From contig DATFLL010000007.1 in assembly GCA_035267785.1 (NCBI GenBank), positions 1-20,862 of the forward strand: a DNA stretch of 20,862 nucleotides. Direction: 5' to 3'. Shown in pieces: positions 14,060 to 20,601 of this stretch (position 1 is its first letter; every line of letters starts with the position of its first letter). The notes beneath the pieces are model-generated. The model was not told the DNA's origin. It saw only the letters and a list, made by a program, of their open reading frames with translations, and did not search any database. The stretch is from DATFLL01 sp035267785. Lineage in GTDB: Bacteria > Pseudomonadota > Gammaproteobacteria > DATFLL01. Both the position numbers and the translations under genes were made by a program.

Positions 14060-15307
14060 ATGCAAAAAAAGATTAGCGTCGACGAGCTGCAGATCGGCAT
14101 GTATGTTTCCGCCCTGGATTGTCCATGGGAGGAGACCTCTTTCCTGTTTCAGGGCTTTCCCATCAATCACCCGGGGGAGCTCGAAGAGCTGCGTCGTCTG
14201 TGCAAACACGTATTCATCGAAACCGAGCGCATGCCCGAGGTACGCGAGGGCCTGCAGACGCTGCGGCCCGTTCCCAAGTCCAAGGCCCGGGTGGGTATCT
14301 CCAGCCCCACACCCCGTGGCCCTAAGAAGAAGGACGACGAGGGGCACGACCAGACCCGCTTCGTGGCCGAGCTGGAACAGGCCCGGGGCATTTTCGACGA
14401 TGCAAAGAACTATATCGACTCGGCCCTGGAGGACGTGCGGCTGGGGCGCAGCGTGGACACGGCGTCGGCTCGGCGCAAGGTCTCCGAGATGGTGAGCAGC
14501 GTCATGCGCAATGCCAGCGCCCTGATGCTGATGACCAACCTCAAGAATCGCGACGAATATACCTCCATTCACTGCGTGAACGTGTCCATCCTCTCGGTGG
14601 CATTCGGGCGCTATCTCGGGCTCGGTGCCGATGAGCTGGCCGATCTCGGGCTGGGAGCGCTATTGCACGATATTGGAAAGATGCGCGTGCCGCTGGAGAT
14701 ATTGAACAAGCCCGGGCGGCTCTCGGCCGAGGAGTTCGAGACCATCAAGAAGCACGTCATCCACGGCTACAAGATGCTGGACAAGGTCGATGGGCTGCCG
14801 CCGCGTGCACTGGATATCGTGCTTTCGCACCACGAACGCATCGACGGCAGCGGTTATCCGCGCGGTCTCAGCGGTGAGGGAATCAGTCAGTTCGCGATGA
14901 TGGTCGCGCTCGTCGACGTCTACGACGCGGTCACCAGCGACCGTGTCTACCACTCGGCCATCTCGCCGCACGACGCGCTCAGCATGATGTACGACCACAC
15001 GCCGGTCACCTTCGAGAAGGGGCTGTTCGAGCAGTTCATCAAGTGCCTGGGGATCTTCCCAATCGGCAGTCTGGTGGAGCTCAGCAGCGGTCAGGTTGGG
15101 ATGGTGATGACGGTCAATCGCAAGCGCCATCTCAAGCCTATCGTGATGCTGCTGCTCGCCCCCGACAAGCGCCCTTATCGGGTACGCAAGATGGTCAACC
15201 TCGCGCTCCAGGGTGAAGGCGAGGAGCTGTACATCAAGCGCATACTGGAATCGTCGGCCTACGAAATCAACGTGCGCGAGATCCTCAAGAACGAGGCCTT
15301 CGCCTGA
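14060..15307 (+). CDS. HD-GYP cyclic di-GMP phosphodiesterase with N-terminal DUF3391
   Basis: The product has 415 residues. The N-terminus (about 1-130, MQKKISVDELQIGMYVSALD...FLFQGFPI) is the DUF3391 domain often placed before HD-GYP domains. The HD-GYP domain (about 160-340) carries H171, the HD pair H203-D204 with K207 (LLHDIGK), H232, H257-H258 (SHHERIDGSGYPRG) and the GYP motif at 265-267, so it looks catalytically complete. Such enzymes hydrolyse c-di-GMP to pGpG or GMP at a two- or three-metal centre. A beta-rich C-terminal segment (about 335-415) follows. No membrane segment is seen. The ATG at 14060 is 67 nt after xerD; the ribosome site is weak. It faces the convergent ybbN-like gene across 52 nt. 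Confidence 0.95.
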   Translation: MQKKISVDELQIGMYVSALDCPWEETSFLFQGFPINHPGELEELRRLCKHVFIETERMPEVREGLQTLRPVPKSKARVGISSPTPRGPKKKDDEGHDQTRFVAELEQARGIFDDAKNYIDSALEDVRLGRSVDTASARRKVSEMVSSVMRNASALMLMTNLKNRDEYTSIHCVNVSILSVAFGRYLGLGADELADLGLGALLHDIGKMRVPLEILNKPGRLSAEEFETIKKHVIHGYKMLDKVDGLPPRALDIVLSHHERIDGSGYPRGLSGEGISQFAMMVALVDVYDAVTSDRVYHSAISPHDALSMMYDHTPVTFEKGLFEQFIKCLGIFPIGSLVELSSGQVGMVMTVNRKRHLKPIVMLLLAPDKRPYRVRKMVNLALQGEGEELYIKRILESSAYEINVREILKNEAFA

Positions 15308-15359
15308 CTACCATGGTCCGGCGCCGGGCCGGGCGATTGCCCGCTCAACCCGGCTCAGC

Positions 15360-16232
15360 TCAATACAGCGCCGCCGACATCCGACCCCGATAGCGGTTGA
15401 CCAACTCGCCCTTGCCTCCCAGCAGTTCGAATACCTTCAGCAGGCCTTTGCGGCCGGCATCGTCGCCGTAGGCGCGGTCGCGGCGCAGGATCTCCAGCAG
15501 CTGGTCCATGGCCGCCTCGTAGTCGCCGCCGAGGACGCGGCGGGCGGCGAGCTGGTAGCGGGCTTCGCTGTTGTCGGGGTCGGCTTCGACGGCCGCCTCC
15601 AGTGTTTCCTGGGGTGGGGCGCTTCGGGCGACGGTCGCGAAATCCAGGCGCGCCTGCAGGTTGACGACGGTCGGCTTGGTTGCCACGTCGGCCGGCAGCG
15701 CCCTGAGGGTGGCGGCGGCGCCGTCGTAGTCGCCGGCCTGGGTCTGCGCTTCGGCCAGGGCAAGGCGCGTGCGGTAGTTCTCTGGGTCGCTGTCGGCGGC
15801 GGCAGCGAGGGCGGACAGGCCGGCCTCGACCTCGCCGCGTTCGATTTGGGCCAGCGCATCCGCAGCGAGCTTATCCGAGGTCCGCTCGACGTAGCGATCG
15901 AGTACGTCGCGAATCTGTGCCTCGGGAAGCGCACCGAGAAATTCGTCCACGACCTCGCCGAGACGGATCACCTTCACCGTGGGAACGCTGCGCACACCGA
16001 ATTGTGTGGCCAGCTCGGGCTGCTCGTCGATGTTGACCTTGGCCAGGCGAAACGCGCCCGCGTACTCCTCGGCCAGGCGCATCAGCAGCGGCATCAGTGT
16101 CTGGCAAGGGCCGCACCACGGTGCCCAGAAGTCGACCACCACCGGCACACTCTCCGAGGCCTCGATGACGTCGGCCGAGAAGTTTTCCCGAGTGATGTCC
16201 ACGCTGTGTGCCGATTCCGCGGTATTGCCCAT
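15360..16232 (-). CDS. ybbN: CnoX/YbbN-like thioredoxin-TPR co-chaperone
   Basis: The product has 290 residues (E. coli YbbN/CnoX 284). The N-terminal thioredoxin domain (about 8-112) carries DFWAPWCGPCQTLMPLL with a complete CGPC site (C40, C43). The rest (about 125-290) is a helical TPR domain: DKLAADALAQIERGEVEAGL, AEAQTQAGDYDGA, and the family end segment YGDDAGRKGLLKVFELLG. CnoX proteins hold unfolded clients and pass them to GroEL or DnaK; E. coli CnoX lacks the first active-site cysteine, whereas this protein keeps both and could be redox-active. The ATG at 16232 has GGGAG 9 nt upstream, which decides the start against an upstream in-frame extension to 16568 that crosses the regulatory RNA region. 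Confidence 0.92.
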   Translation of the reverse strand: MGNTAESAHSVDITRENFSADVIEASESVPVVVDFWAPWCGPCQTLMPLLMRLAEEYAGAFRLAKVNIDEQPELATQFGVRSVPTVKVIRLGEVVDEFLGALPEAQIRDVLDRYVERTSDKLAADALAQIERGEVEAGLSALAAAADSDPENYRTRLALAEAQTQAGDYDGAAATLRALPADVATKPTVVNLQARLDFATVARSAPPQETLEAAVEADPDNSEARYQLAARRVLGGDYEAAMDQLLEILRRDRAYGDDAGRKGLLKVFELLGGKGELVNRYRGRMSAALY

Positions 16233-16385
16233 GTACTTAAGCTCCCGTGTGTAACGCTGGTTTGCCCGTGCGGTCACGTGCCGGCGTCGACCGGCGACCG
16301 ACCCGGCCTTCGGTAGGCTGGGGGCGGGCAGGGGTAAATTCAAGCTTGCGCCGGGGCGTTCGGGACCTGTCTGCGGTCCGACGCG

Positions 16386-16403
16386 TGTAGGATATTTCCG
16401 ACA
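16386..16403 (+). promoter_or_regulatory. Candidate GacA/UvrY box upstream of the GGA-rich RNA
   Basis: The 18-bp dyad TGTAGGATATTTCCGACA has the 6-6-6 layout of the GacA box, TGTAAG-N6-CTTACA. It matches 5 of 6 bases in the left arm and 4 of 6 in the right, and its own arms are near-perfect inverted repeats (TGTAGGA and TCCGACA, one mismatch). Its centre lies about 86 bp before the inferred start of the RNA. No regulator gene is in the window, so the assignment is by resemblance and position. Confidence 0.5.
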
Positions 16404-16444
16404 ATCCATGTAGGCGTTCGTCGACACTTTCTGTCGCCCCGGGG

Positions 16445-16473
16445 CTGGCAGCCGCTGCGGTCGCTTGTGTAAG
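16445..16473 (+). promoter_or_regulatory. Candidate promoter of the GGA-rich RNA
   Basis: CTGGCA (16445-16450) and TGTAAG (16468-16473) are separated by exactly 17 bp and together match 8 of 12 sigma70 consensus bases. A start near 16481 would put the first GGA hairpin at the very 5' end of the RNA. Imperfect elements are usual for activator-dependent promoters. A second possible but weaker start near 16612 (TTGAGG at 16581, no good -10) would give a shorter RNA. Confidence 0.45.
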
Positions 16474-16480
16474 CCATTGG

Positions 16481-16835
16481 CACCGTGGAGGAAAACCCAC
16501 AGCCCCGGAGGGATGACAGTGGTTCCCGGGCCGGACAGGCCCGCTGGGAGGGCTTGTCGGGACGCCACGGTTTGCTAGGCTTGAGGCTCAGCATCCTGTT
16601 CTTTCGTACACGGACGTTTTCTTCAGGGACGACAAGGACGACTGCCATACGGAGCGGTGGCATGGGCCTCGCGGCCTGCTCAAGGACGACCAGTTTTGTG
16701 TTATCCAATAAGGCGCTAGGGAAGCGCGACGAGGGAGCGCTTCTGGACGGCTGTAATGTGATTCACGGACGAGCACGCGGGCCGGATTGCCCGCAGGACC
16801 TTGAAACGGGGCGGCCTCATGGCCGCCCTTTCTTT
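16481..16835 (+). ncRNA. CsrB/RsmZ-type regulatory RNA (predicted to bind CsrA/RsmA)
   Basis: This 355-nt stretch has no credible protein but 18 GGA triplets between 16481 and 16800, against two TCC that are clearly inside it apart from TCC at 16594. Many are in ANGGA/GGACGA form; AAGGACGAC occurs twice (16634 and 16682). Several GGAs sit in loops of perfect hairpins: GTGG/CCAC (16485-16500, loop AGGAAAAC), CGGGCC/GGCCCG (16527-16543, loop GGACA), TGCCA/TGGCA (16643-16662), GCGCT/AGCGC (16713-16727, loop AGGGA) and GCGGGC/GCCCGC (16777-16794, loop CGGATT). An intrinsic terminator ends it. CsrB and RsmZ RNAs present GGA in hairpin loops to titrate CsrA/RsmA, and in Pseudomonas rsmZ lies beside fdxA, as here. 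Length and GGA number are close to E. coli CsrB. The 3' end is well supported, the 5' end is not. Confidence 0.78.
16809..16835 (+). terminator. Intrinsic terminator of the GGA-rich RNA
   Basis: GGGCGGCC (16809-16816) pairs perfectly with GGCCGCCC (16821-16828) around a TCAT loop, followed by TTTCTTT. Read on the minus strand the same hairpin lies 25 nt after the fdxA stop but is followed only by CGTTTC. It is therefore mainly a plus-strand terminator that may also stop fdxA transcripts. Confidence 0.88.
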
Positions 16836-16860
16836 ATCTGGCGTTCTCGACGCGGCGACC

Positions 16861-17184
16861 TCAGCGCTCCAGATATTGGAGCTTGTCCGGCACGCCGTCC
16901 CATTCCTCGGCGTCCGGCGGTGCATCCTTCTTCTCCATGATGACCGGCCATTCCCTGGCGAGCTCGGCGTTGAGCTCCGTGAAATTCTCCATGCCTTCGG
17001 GCACGTCGTCTTCGGCGAAGATCGCCTCGGCAGGGCATTCGGGTTCGCACAGGGTGCAATCGATGCACTCGTCCGGGTCGATGACCAGAAAGTTCGGACC
17101 TTCGTGGAAGCAGTCGACGGGACAGACCTCCACGCAGTCGGTGTACTTGCACTTGATGCAGTTGTCGGTGACGACGTATGTCAT
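16861..17184 (-). CDS. fdxA: 7Fe ferredoxin FdxA
   Basis: The 107-residue product is nearly colinear with Azotobacter ferredoxin I: it begins MTYVVTDNCIKCKYTDCVEV and ends WDGVPDKLQYLER. The cysteines (C9, C12, C17, C21, C25 and C40, C43, C46, C50) include all ligands of the [3Fe-4S] and [4Fe-4S] clusters. It is a soluble low-potential electron carrier, with proposed roles in oxidative stress response. The ATG at 17184 has AGGAG 6 nt upstream; an upstream extension to 17289 is not conserved. It follows mutS on the same strand, as in Pseudomonas. The 144-nt gap between mutS and fdxA holds a 10-bp inverted repeat, so a separate promoter is likely. Confidence 0.97.
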   Translation of the reverse strand: MTYVVTDNCIKCKYTDCVEVCPVDCFHEGPNFLVIDPDECIDCTLCEPECPAEAIFAEDDVPEGMENFTELNAELAREWPVIMEKKDAPPDAEEWDGVPDKLQYLER

Positions 17185-17236
17185 TAGGCACTCCTCTGCA
17201 AATCTGCCTGGGATCTTGGGGGACGCTATCCCGGCC

Positions 17237-17264
17237 ACCGATCCGGGCAGCCCGCCGGATCGGT
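17237..17264. repeat. Perfect 10-bp inverted repeat between mutS and fdxA
   Basis: ACCGATCCGG (17237-17246) and CCGGATCGGT (17255-17264) are exact reverse complements with an 8-nt spacer. There is no T tail in either direction. It lies 53-80 nt upstream of the fdxA ATG, and could be an operator for fdxA or a barrier that ends mutS transcripts. Confidence 0.6.
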
Positions 17265-17328
17265 CCGATATGGTAATGCGAAAAGCCACCTCATGCGAGT
17301 GCCGTGTGCCGCCACAGGCCCCGGCCGC

Positions 17329-19977
17329 TCATTCGGGCAGTTCGATCAGCCCTTTGAGCTCGTAGAGGAGTTCGAGTGCGGCGCGCGGCGTCAGCGTATC
17401 GGGCTCCAGGTTTGCCAGGCGCTCGCGCAGCGCATCGGGGCGGGGTGGATTGCAATTGGCGGCGCCCGACTCGAACAGCGGCAGCTCGGGCTCGACGTCG
17501 AGCGGCGCGGCGTGCGTGTTTTCCAGTTCCACCAGCTTCGCCCGCGCGGCATCGATGACATGGGCTGGCACGCCGGCCAGCGAGGCGACCTGCAATCCGT
17601 AGCTCTGGCTGGCCGGCCCGTCCTTGACCGCGTGCAGGAACACGACGCGATCGCCGTGCTCGACGGCATCGAGGTGGACGTTCGCACAGGCGGGCATGTG
17701 TTCGGCCAGTGCGGTGAGCTCGAAGTAATGTGTGGCGAACAGCGTGAAGGCGCGCACGCGCCGCCCCAGGTCCTCGGCGCACGCCCAGGCCAAGGACAGT
17801 CCGTCGAAGGTGCTGGTGCCCCGGCCGATCTCGTCCATCAGCACCAGGCTGTGCGCGCTGGCGTTGTGCAGGATGTTGGCCGCCTCCGTCATCTCCACCA
17901 TGAAGGTCGAGCGGCCGCTGGCCAGGTCGTCGGCCGCACCGATGCGGGTGAATATCCGGTCGATGGGACCGATCGTCGCACTCGTGGCCGGCACGTGGCT
18001 GCCTATGTGCGCGAGCAGTGCGATGAGCGCGGTCTGGCGCATGTAGGTCGATTTGCCGCCCATATTCGGTCCGGTGACGATGAGCATGCGCCGTTCGTCA
18101 TCGAGCGCGATATCGTTGGGCGTGAATGGCGTGTCCTGGATGTGCTCGACCACGGGATGGCGTCCCTCGCGTACCTGGATCCCCGGGGCCTCGCTCAGGA
18201 CGGGCGCACAGAAGCCGAGCGACTCGGCCCGTTCGGCCAGATTGCTCAGGACATCGAGCTCGGCCAGCGCCTCGGCGCAGCCCTGCAGGGGCTCGAGGTG
18301 CTCGGCGAGGTGTTCGAGCAGCTCGTCGTAGAGTCGTCTCTCGCGTGCCAGGGCGCGTTCGCGCGCGCTCAGGACCTCGTCTTCAAAGCGCTTTAGCTCG
18401 GTGGTGATATAGCGCTCGGCGCCCTTGAGCGTCTGGCGGCGCTGATAGTCCTCGGGCACCTTGTCGCTGTGCGTGCGGGTGACTTCGATATAGTAGCCGT
18501 GCACTTTGTTATAGCCGACCTTGAGCGAGGCGATGCCACTGCGCTCGCGCTCACGCGCTTCGAGCTCGATGAGATAGTCGCCGGCACTGTCGCGCAGCGT
18601 CCGCAGTTCGTCGAGCTCGCTGTCATAGCCGGGTGCGATGACGCCGCCGTCGCGCGCCAGCGCGGGGGGCGAGTCGACTACCGCGCGGGTCAGCAAATCG
18701 TGCAGCGCCGGGAACGGACCGAGGCGCGGCGCCAGCGCGGTGAGCCGCGGGACCTGCTGGGATCGCAGTAGTGGCTGCAGCGCGCTCTGCAGTTGGGGCA
18801 GGCGGTCCAGCGCCTCGCGCAGGCGGGTGAGGTCGCGCGGGCGCGCGCTGCGCAGGGCGATACGGCTGAGGATGCGTTCGATGTCGCCGATGCCCTTGAG
18901 TGCCGCGTGCACCGGTTCGTACGTACTGGCATCGAGCAGGGCGCCCACCGCCGCCTGGCGCTCGCCGATGCGCGTGCGATCGCGCAGCGGGCGGTGCAGC
19001 CAGCGGCGCAGCAGACGCGAGCCCATGGCAGTGGCGGCACGGTCGAGCACGCCGGCCAGGGTATGCTTTGGGTTGCCCGCCAGGCTGATTTCAATCTCCA
19101 GGTTGCGTCGGGTCGCCGCGTCGAGCACCACGGCCTCGTCGATGTGTTCGACGCCGAGGGCGCGGATATGCGGCAGCGCCGTGCGCTGGGTCTCCTGCAC
19201 GTAATGCAGCAGTGCCCCCGCCGCGCCGATCGCCTGGTCCATGTCCGCGCAGCCGAAGCCGGTCAGGTCGCGGGTGCCGAATTGGCCACAGAGCAGGCGT
19301 GCGGCGGCCTGGCTCTCGAAGCGCCAGGGCGGCTGCGGGCGCAGGGCGATCGGCAGCGACGGGGGCGGCTGGTCTTCGGGGTACAATAGTTCGGCGGGGC
19401 GCAGGCGTTCGAGCTCGGCCTGCAGCGCCTCCGGACCCCGCACCTCACTCACGGTGAATCGGCCGCTGCCCATGTCCAGGGCCGCCACGCCGAAGCGCTC
19501 CCCGCCCGGCTGCGGCGCGAGACTGACCAGCAGGTTATCGCGGGAATCTTCGAGCAGTCCCTCGTCGGTGACCGTGCCGGGCGTGACGACGCGAACGACC
19601 TTGCGTTCGACCGGTCCCTTGCTGGTCGCCGGATCGCCAATCTGTTCGCAGATTGCCACCGATTCACCGAGCTTGAGCAGCCGCGCAAGATAACTGTCGA
19701 CCGCGTGATACGGCACGCCGGCCATGGGGATAGGTTCGCCGGCCGACTGGCCCCGATGCGTCAGGGTGATATCGAGCAGCTCGGCGGCGCGGCGCGCATC
19801 ATCATAGAACAACTCATAGAAATCGCCCATGCGATAGAACAGCAGGATGTCCGGATGTTCGGCCTTCAGGCGCAGGTATTGCTGCATCATGGGCGTATGG
19901 GCCTGCAGCGTTTCGCTTCGCGTCGAGGACGAGGCTTGGCTCGGAGAGGGTGTCGGTGCTTGCGAGGGGGTGGCCAT
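17329..19977 (-). CDS. mutS: DNA mismatch repair protein MutS
   Basis: The product has 882 residues (E. coli 853). It recognises mismatches and recruits MutL. After a Ser/Pro/Thr-rich N-terminal extension of about 17 residues relative to E. coli, AHTPMMQQYLRLKAEHPDIL leads to the mismatch-reading F-x-E motif (F53, E55 in GDFYELF). The connector contains GEPIPMAGVPYHAVDSYLA and ICEQIGDPATSKGPVERKVV. The core and clamp domains follow, including VGYNKVHGYYIEVTRTHSDK. The ATPase has Walker A GPNMGGKSTYMRQTA near residue 635, the Walker B region LVLMDEIGRGTSTFDG, and ATHYFELT. The C-terminus ends LLYELKGLIELPE. The ATG at 19977 has no strong ribosome site. It is divergent from the second PilZ gene and upstream of fdxA. 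Confidence 0.98.
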   Translation of the reverse strand: MATPSQAPTPSPSQASSSTRSETLQAHTPMMQQYLRLKAEHPDILLFYRMGDFYELFYDDARRAAELLDITLTHRGQSAGEPIPMAGVPYHAVDSYLARLLKLGESVAICEQIGDPATSKGPVERKVVRVVTPGTVTDEGLLEDSRDNLLVSLAPQPGGERFGVAALDMGSGRFTVSEVRGPEALQAELERLRPAELLYPEDQPPPSLPIALRPQPPWRFESQAAARLLCGQFGTRDLTGFGCADMDQAIGAAGALLHYVQETQRTALPHIRALGVEHIDEAVVLDAATRRNLEIEISLAGNPKHTLAGVLDRAATAMGSRLLRRWLHRPLRDRTRIGERQAAVGALLDASTYEPVHAALKGIGDIERILSRIALRSARPRDLTRLREALDRLPQLQSALQPLLRSQQVPRLTALAPRLGPFPALHDLLTRAVVDSPPALARDGGVIAPGYDSELDELRTLRDSAGDYLIELEARERERSGIASLKVGYNKVHGYYIEVTRTHSDKVPEDYQRRQTLKGAERYITTELKRFEDEVLSARERALARERRLYDELLEHLAEHLEPLQGCAEALAELDVLSNLAERAESLGFCAPVLSEAPGIQVREGRHPVVEHIQDTPFTPNDIALDDERRMLIVTGPNMGGKSTYMRQTALIALLAHIGSHVPATSATIGPIDRIFTRIGAADDLASGRSTFMVEMTEAANILHNASAHSLVLMDEIGRGTSTFDGLSLAWACAEDLGRRVRAFTLFATHYFELTALAEHMPACANVHLDAVEHGDRVVFLHAVKDGPASQSYGLQVASLAGVPAHVIDAARAKLVELENTHAAPLDVEPELPLFESGAANCNPPRPDALRERLANLEPDTLTPRAALELLYELKGLIELPE

Positions 19978-20149
19978 ATCGCGTCGAGTTTAGCGGACTT
20001 GGCTGTGCGTTGCCCAGGCGCCGCCTTGCGCGTTTGGCGTGTTCACGCCACCGGCGCGACGCGTGCGTGCGCCTCGGCGGCCTGCGGCAAAACCCCTTGC
20101 GCGCGTGGAATGACTCTGGTACCTAATTGATATCGCTAGGAGATCAAGC

Positions 20150-20452
20150 ATGGCGCGGGAGTTCGACGAAAAGCGGGACTTCATAAGAATAACGGTCGAC
20201 TGCAGTCTTACATACAAGGCACCGGACGCCGATGAAGTCGAGTACGGACAGGCCAAGAATCTCAGTGGTCGAGGCATGATGTTCATTGCCGGCCACGACA
20301 TTCCCGTCGAATCCGAGCTCGAAGTGACTATCAGTCCTGAGCAGCCGGTGACGCAGCCGCTGCACGCCCTGGTCAAGGTCGTTCGTGTGGCCAAGCAGCG
20401 CCGCGGCGAGGGCTTCGAAGTCGGCGCGGTGATCCAATCCGTCCTCGATTGA
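20150..20452 (+). CDS. Small PilZ-domain protein (predicted cyclic di-GMP binding)
   Basis: The 100-residue product is a single PilZ domain. Residues 8-12 (RDFIR, within EKRDFIRITVDCSLTYK) form the RxxxR motif, and NLSGRG at about 37-42 forms NxSxxG; both c-di-GMP-binding motifs are intact, unlike in the PilZ protein near radA. The rest is the expected beta-barrel (VESELEVTISPEQ, ALVKVVRVAKQ, FEVGAVI). The ATG has AGGAG 7 nt upstream, one of the best ribosome sites in the window, suggesting efficient translation. It is divergent from mutS across 172 nt and 149 nt upstream of pncC/cinA. Such stand-alone PilZ proteins act as adaptors on motility, pilus or polysaccharide machinery; the partner is unknown. 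Confidence 0.93.
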   Translation: MAREFDEKRDFIRITVDCSLTYKAPDADEVEYGQAKNLSGRGMMFIAGHDIPVESELEVTISPEQPVTQPLHALVKVVRVAKQRRGEGFEVGAVIQSVLD

Positions 20453-20531
20453 ATGCCGCGCGCGCTGTCGCGCCCGTGCCTTTTCCCCGGTGTTGTTCGT
20501 TCGTCCGGCGTCAGCCGCGACGCGCAGCCGC

Positions 20532-20559
20532 CGTTGCTGTCGGCGGGGATTCATTTACT
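20532..20559 (+). promoter_or_regulatory. Candidate promoter of pncC/cinA
   Basis: TTGCTG (20532-20537) and TACTAT (20554-20559) are separated by 16 bp and together match 7 of 12 consensus bases. A short dyad, GTGGT (20561-20565) and ACCAC (20572-20576), straddles the expected start point. Confidence 0.35.
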
Positions 20560-20601
20560 ATGGTGGTAGCGGGACCACGCAAATCAGATCGCGAGGATGA
20601 G

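Noticed and set aside
15324..15353. Nested GC dyads between the HD-GYP and ybbN-like stop codons (CCGGG/CCCGG around CGGGC-GATT-GCCCG)
   Set aside because: The stems are only 5 bp and no T tail follows on either strand; it might terminate weakly but is not convincing.
16340..16708. Minus-strand open frame of 122 codons upstream of the ybbN-like gene, and the N-terminal extension of that gene to 16568
   Set aside because: Neither has similarity or a ribosome site; the ATG at 16232 has a good GGGAG site and matches the family start.
16240..16860. Possibility that the region holds 6S RNA, tmRNA, RNase P RNA or 4.5S RNA
   Set aside because: None of the conserved sequence blocks of these RNAs can be seen; only the repeated GGA hairpin pattern is present.
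16485..16940. Plus-strand open frame of 151 codons over the GGA-rich region
   Set aside because: The translation resembles no protein, crosses a strong terminator and runs into fdxA on the other strand. The GGA-in-loop pattern explains the region better.
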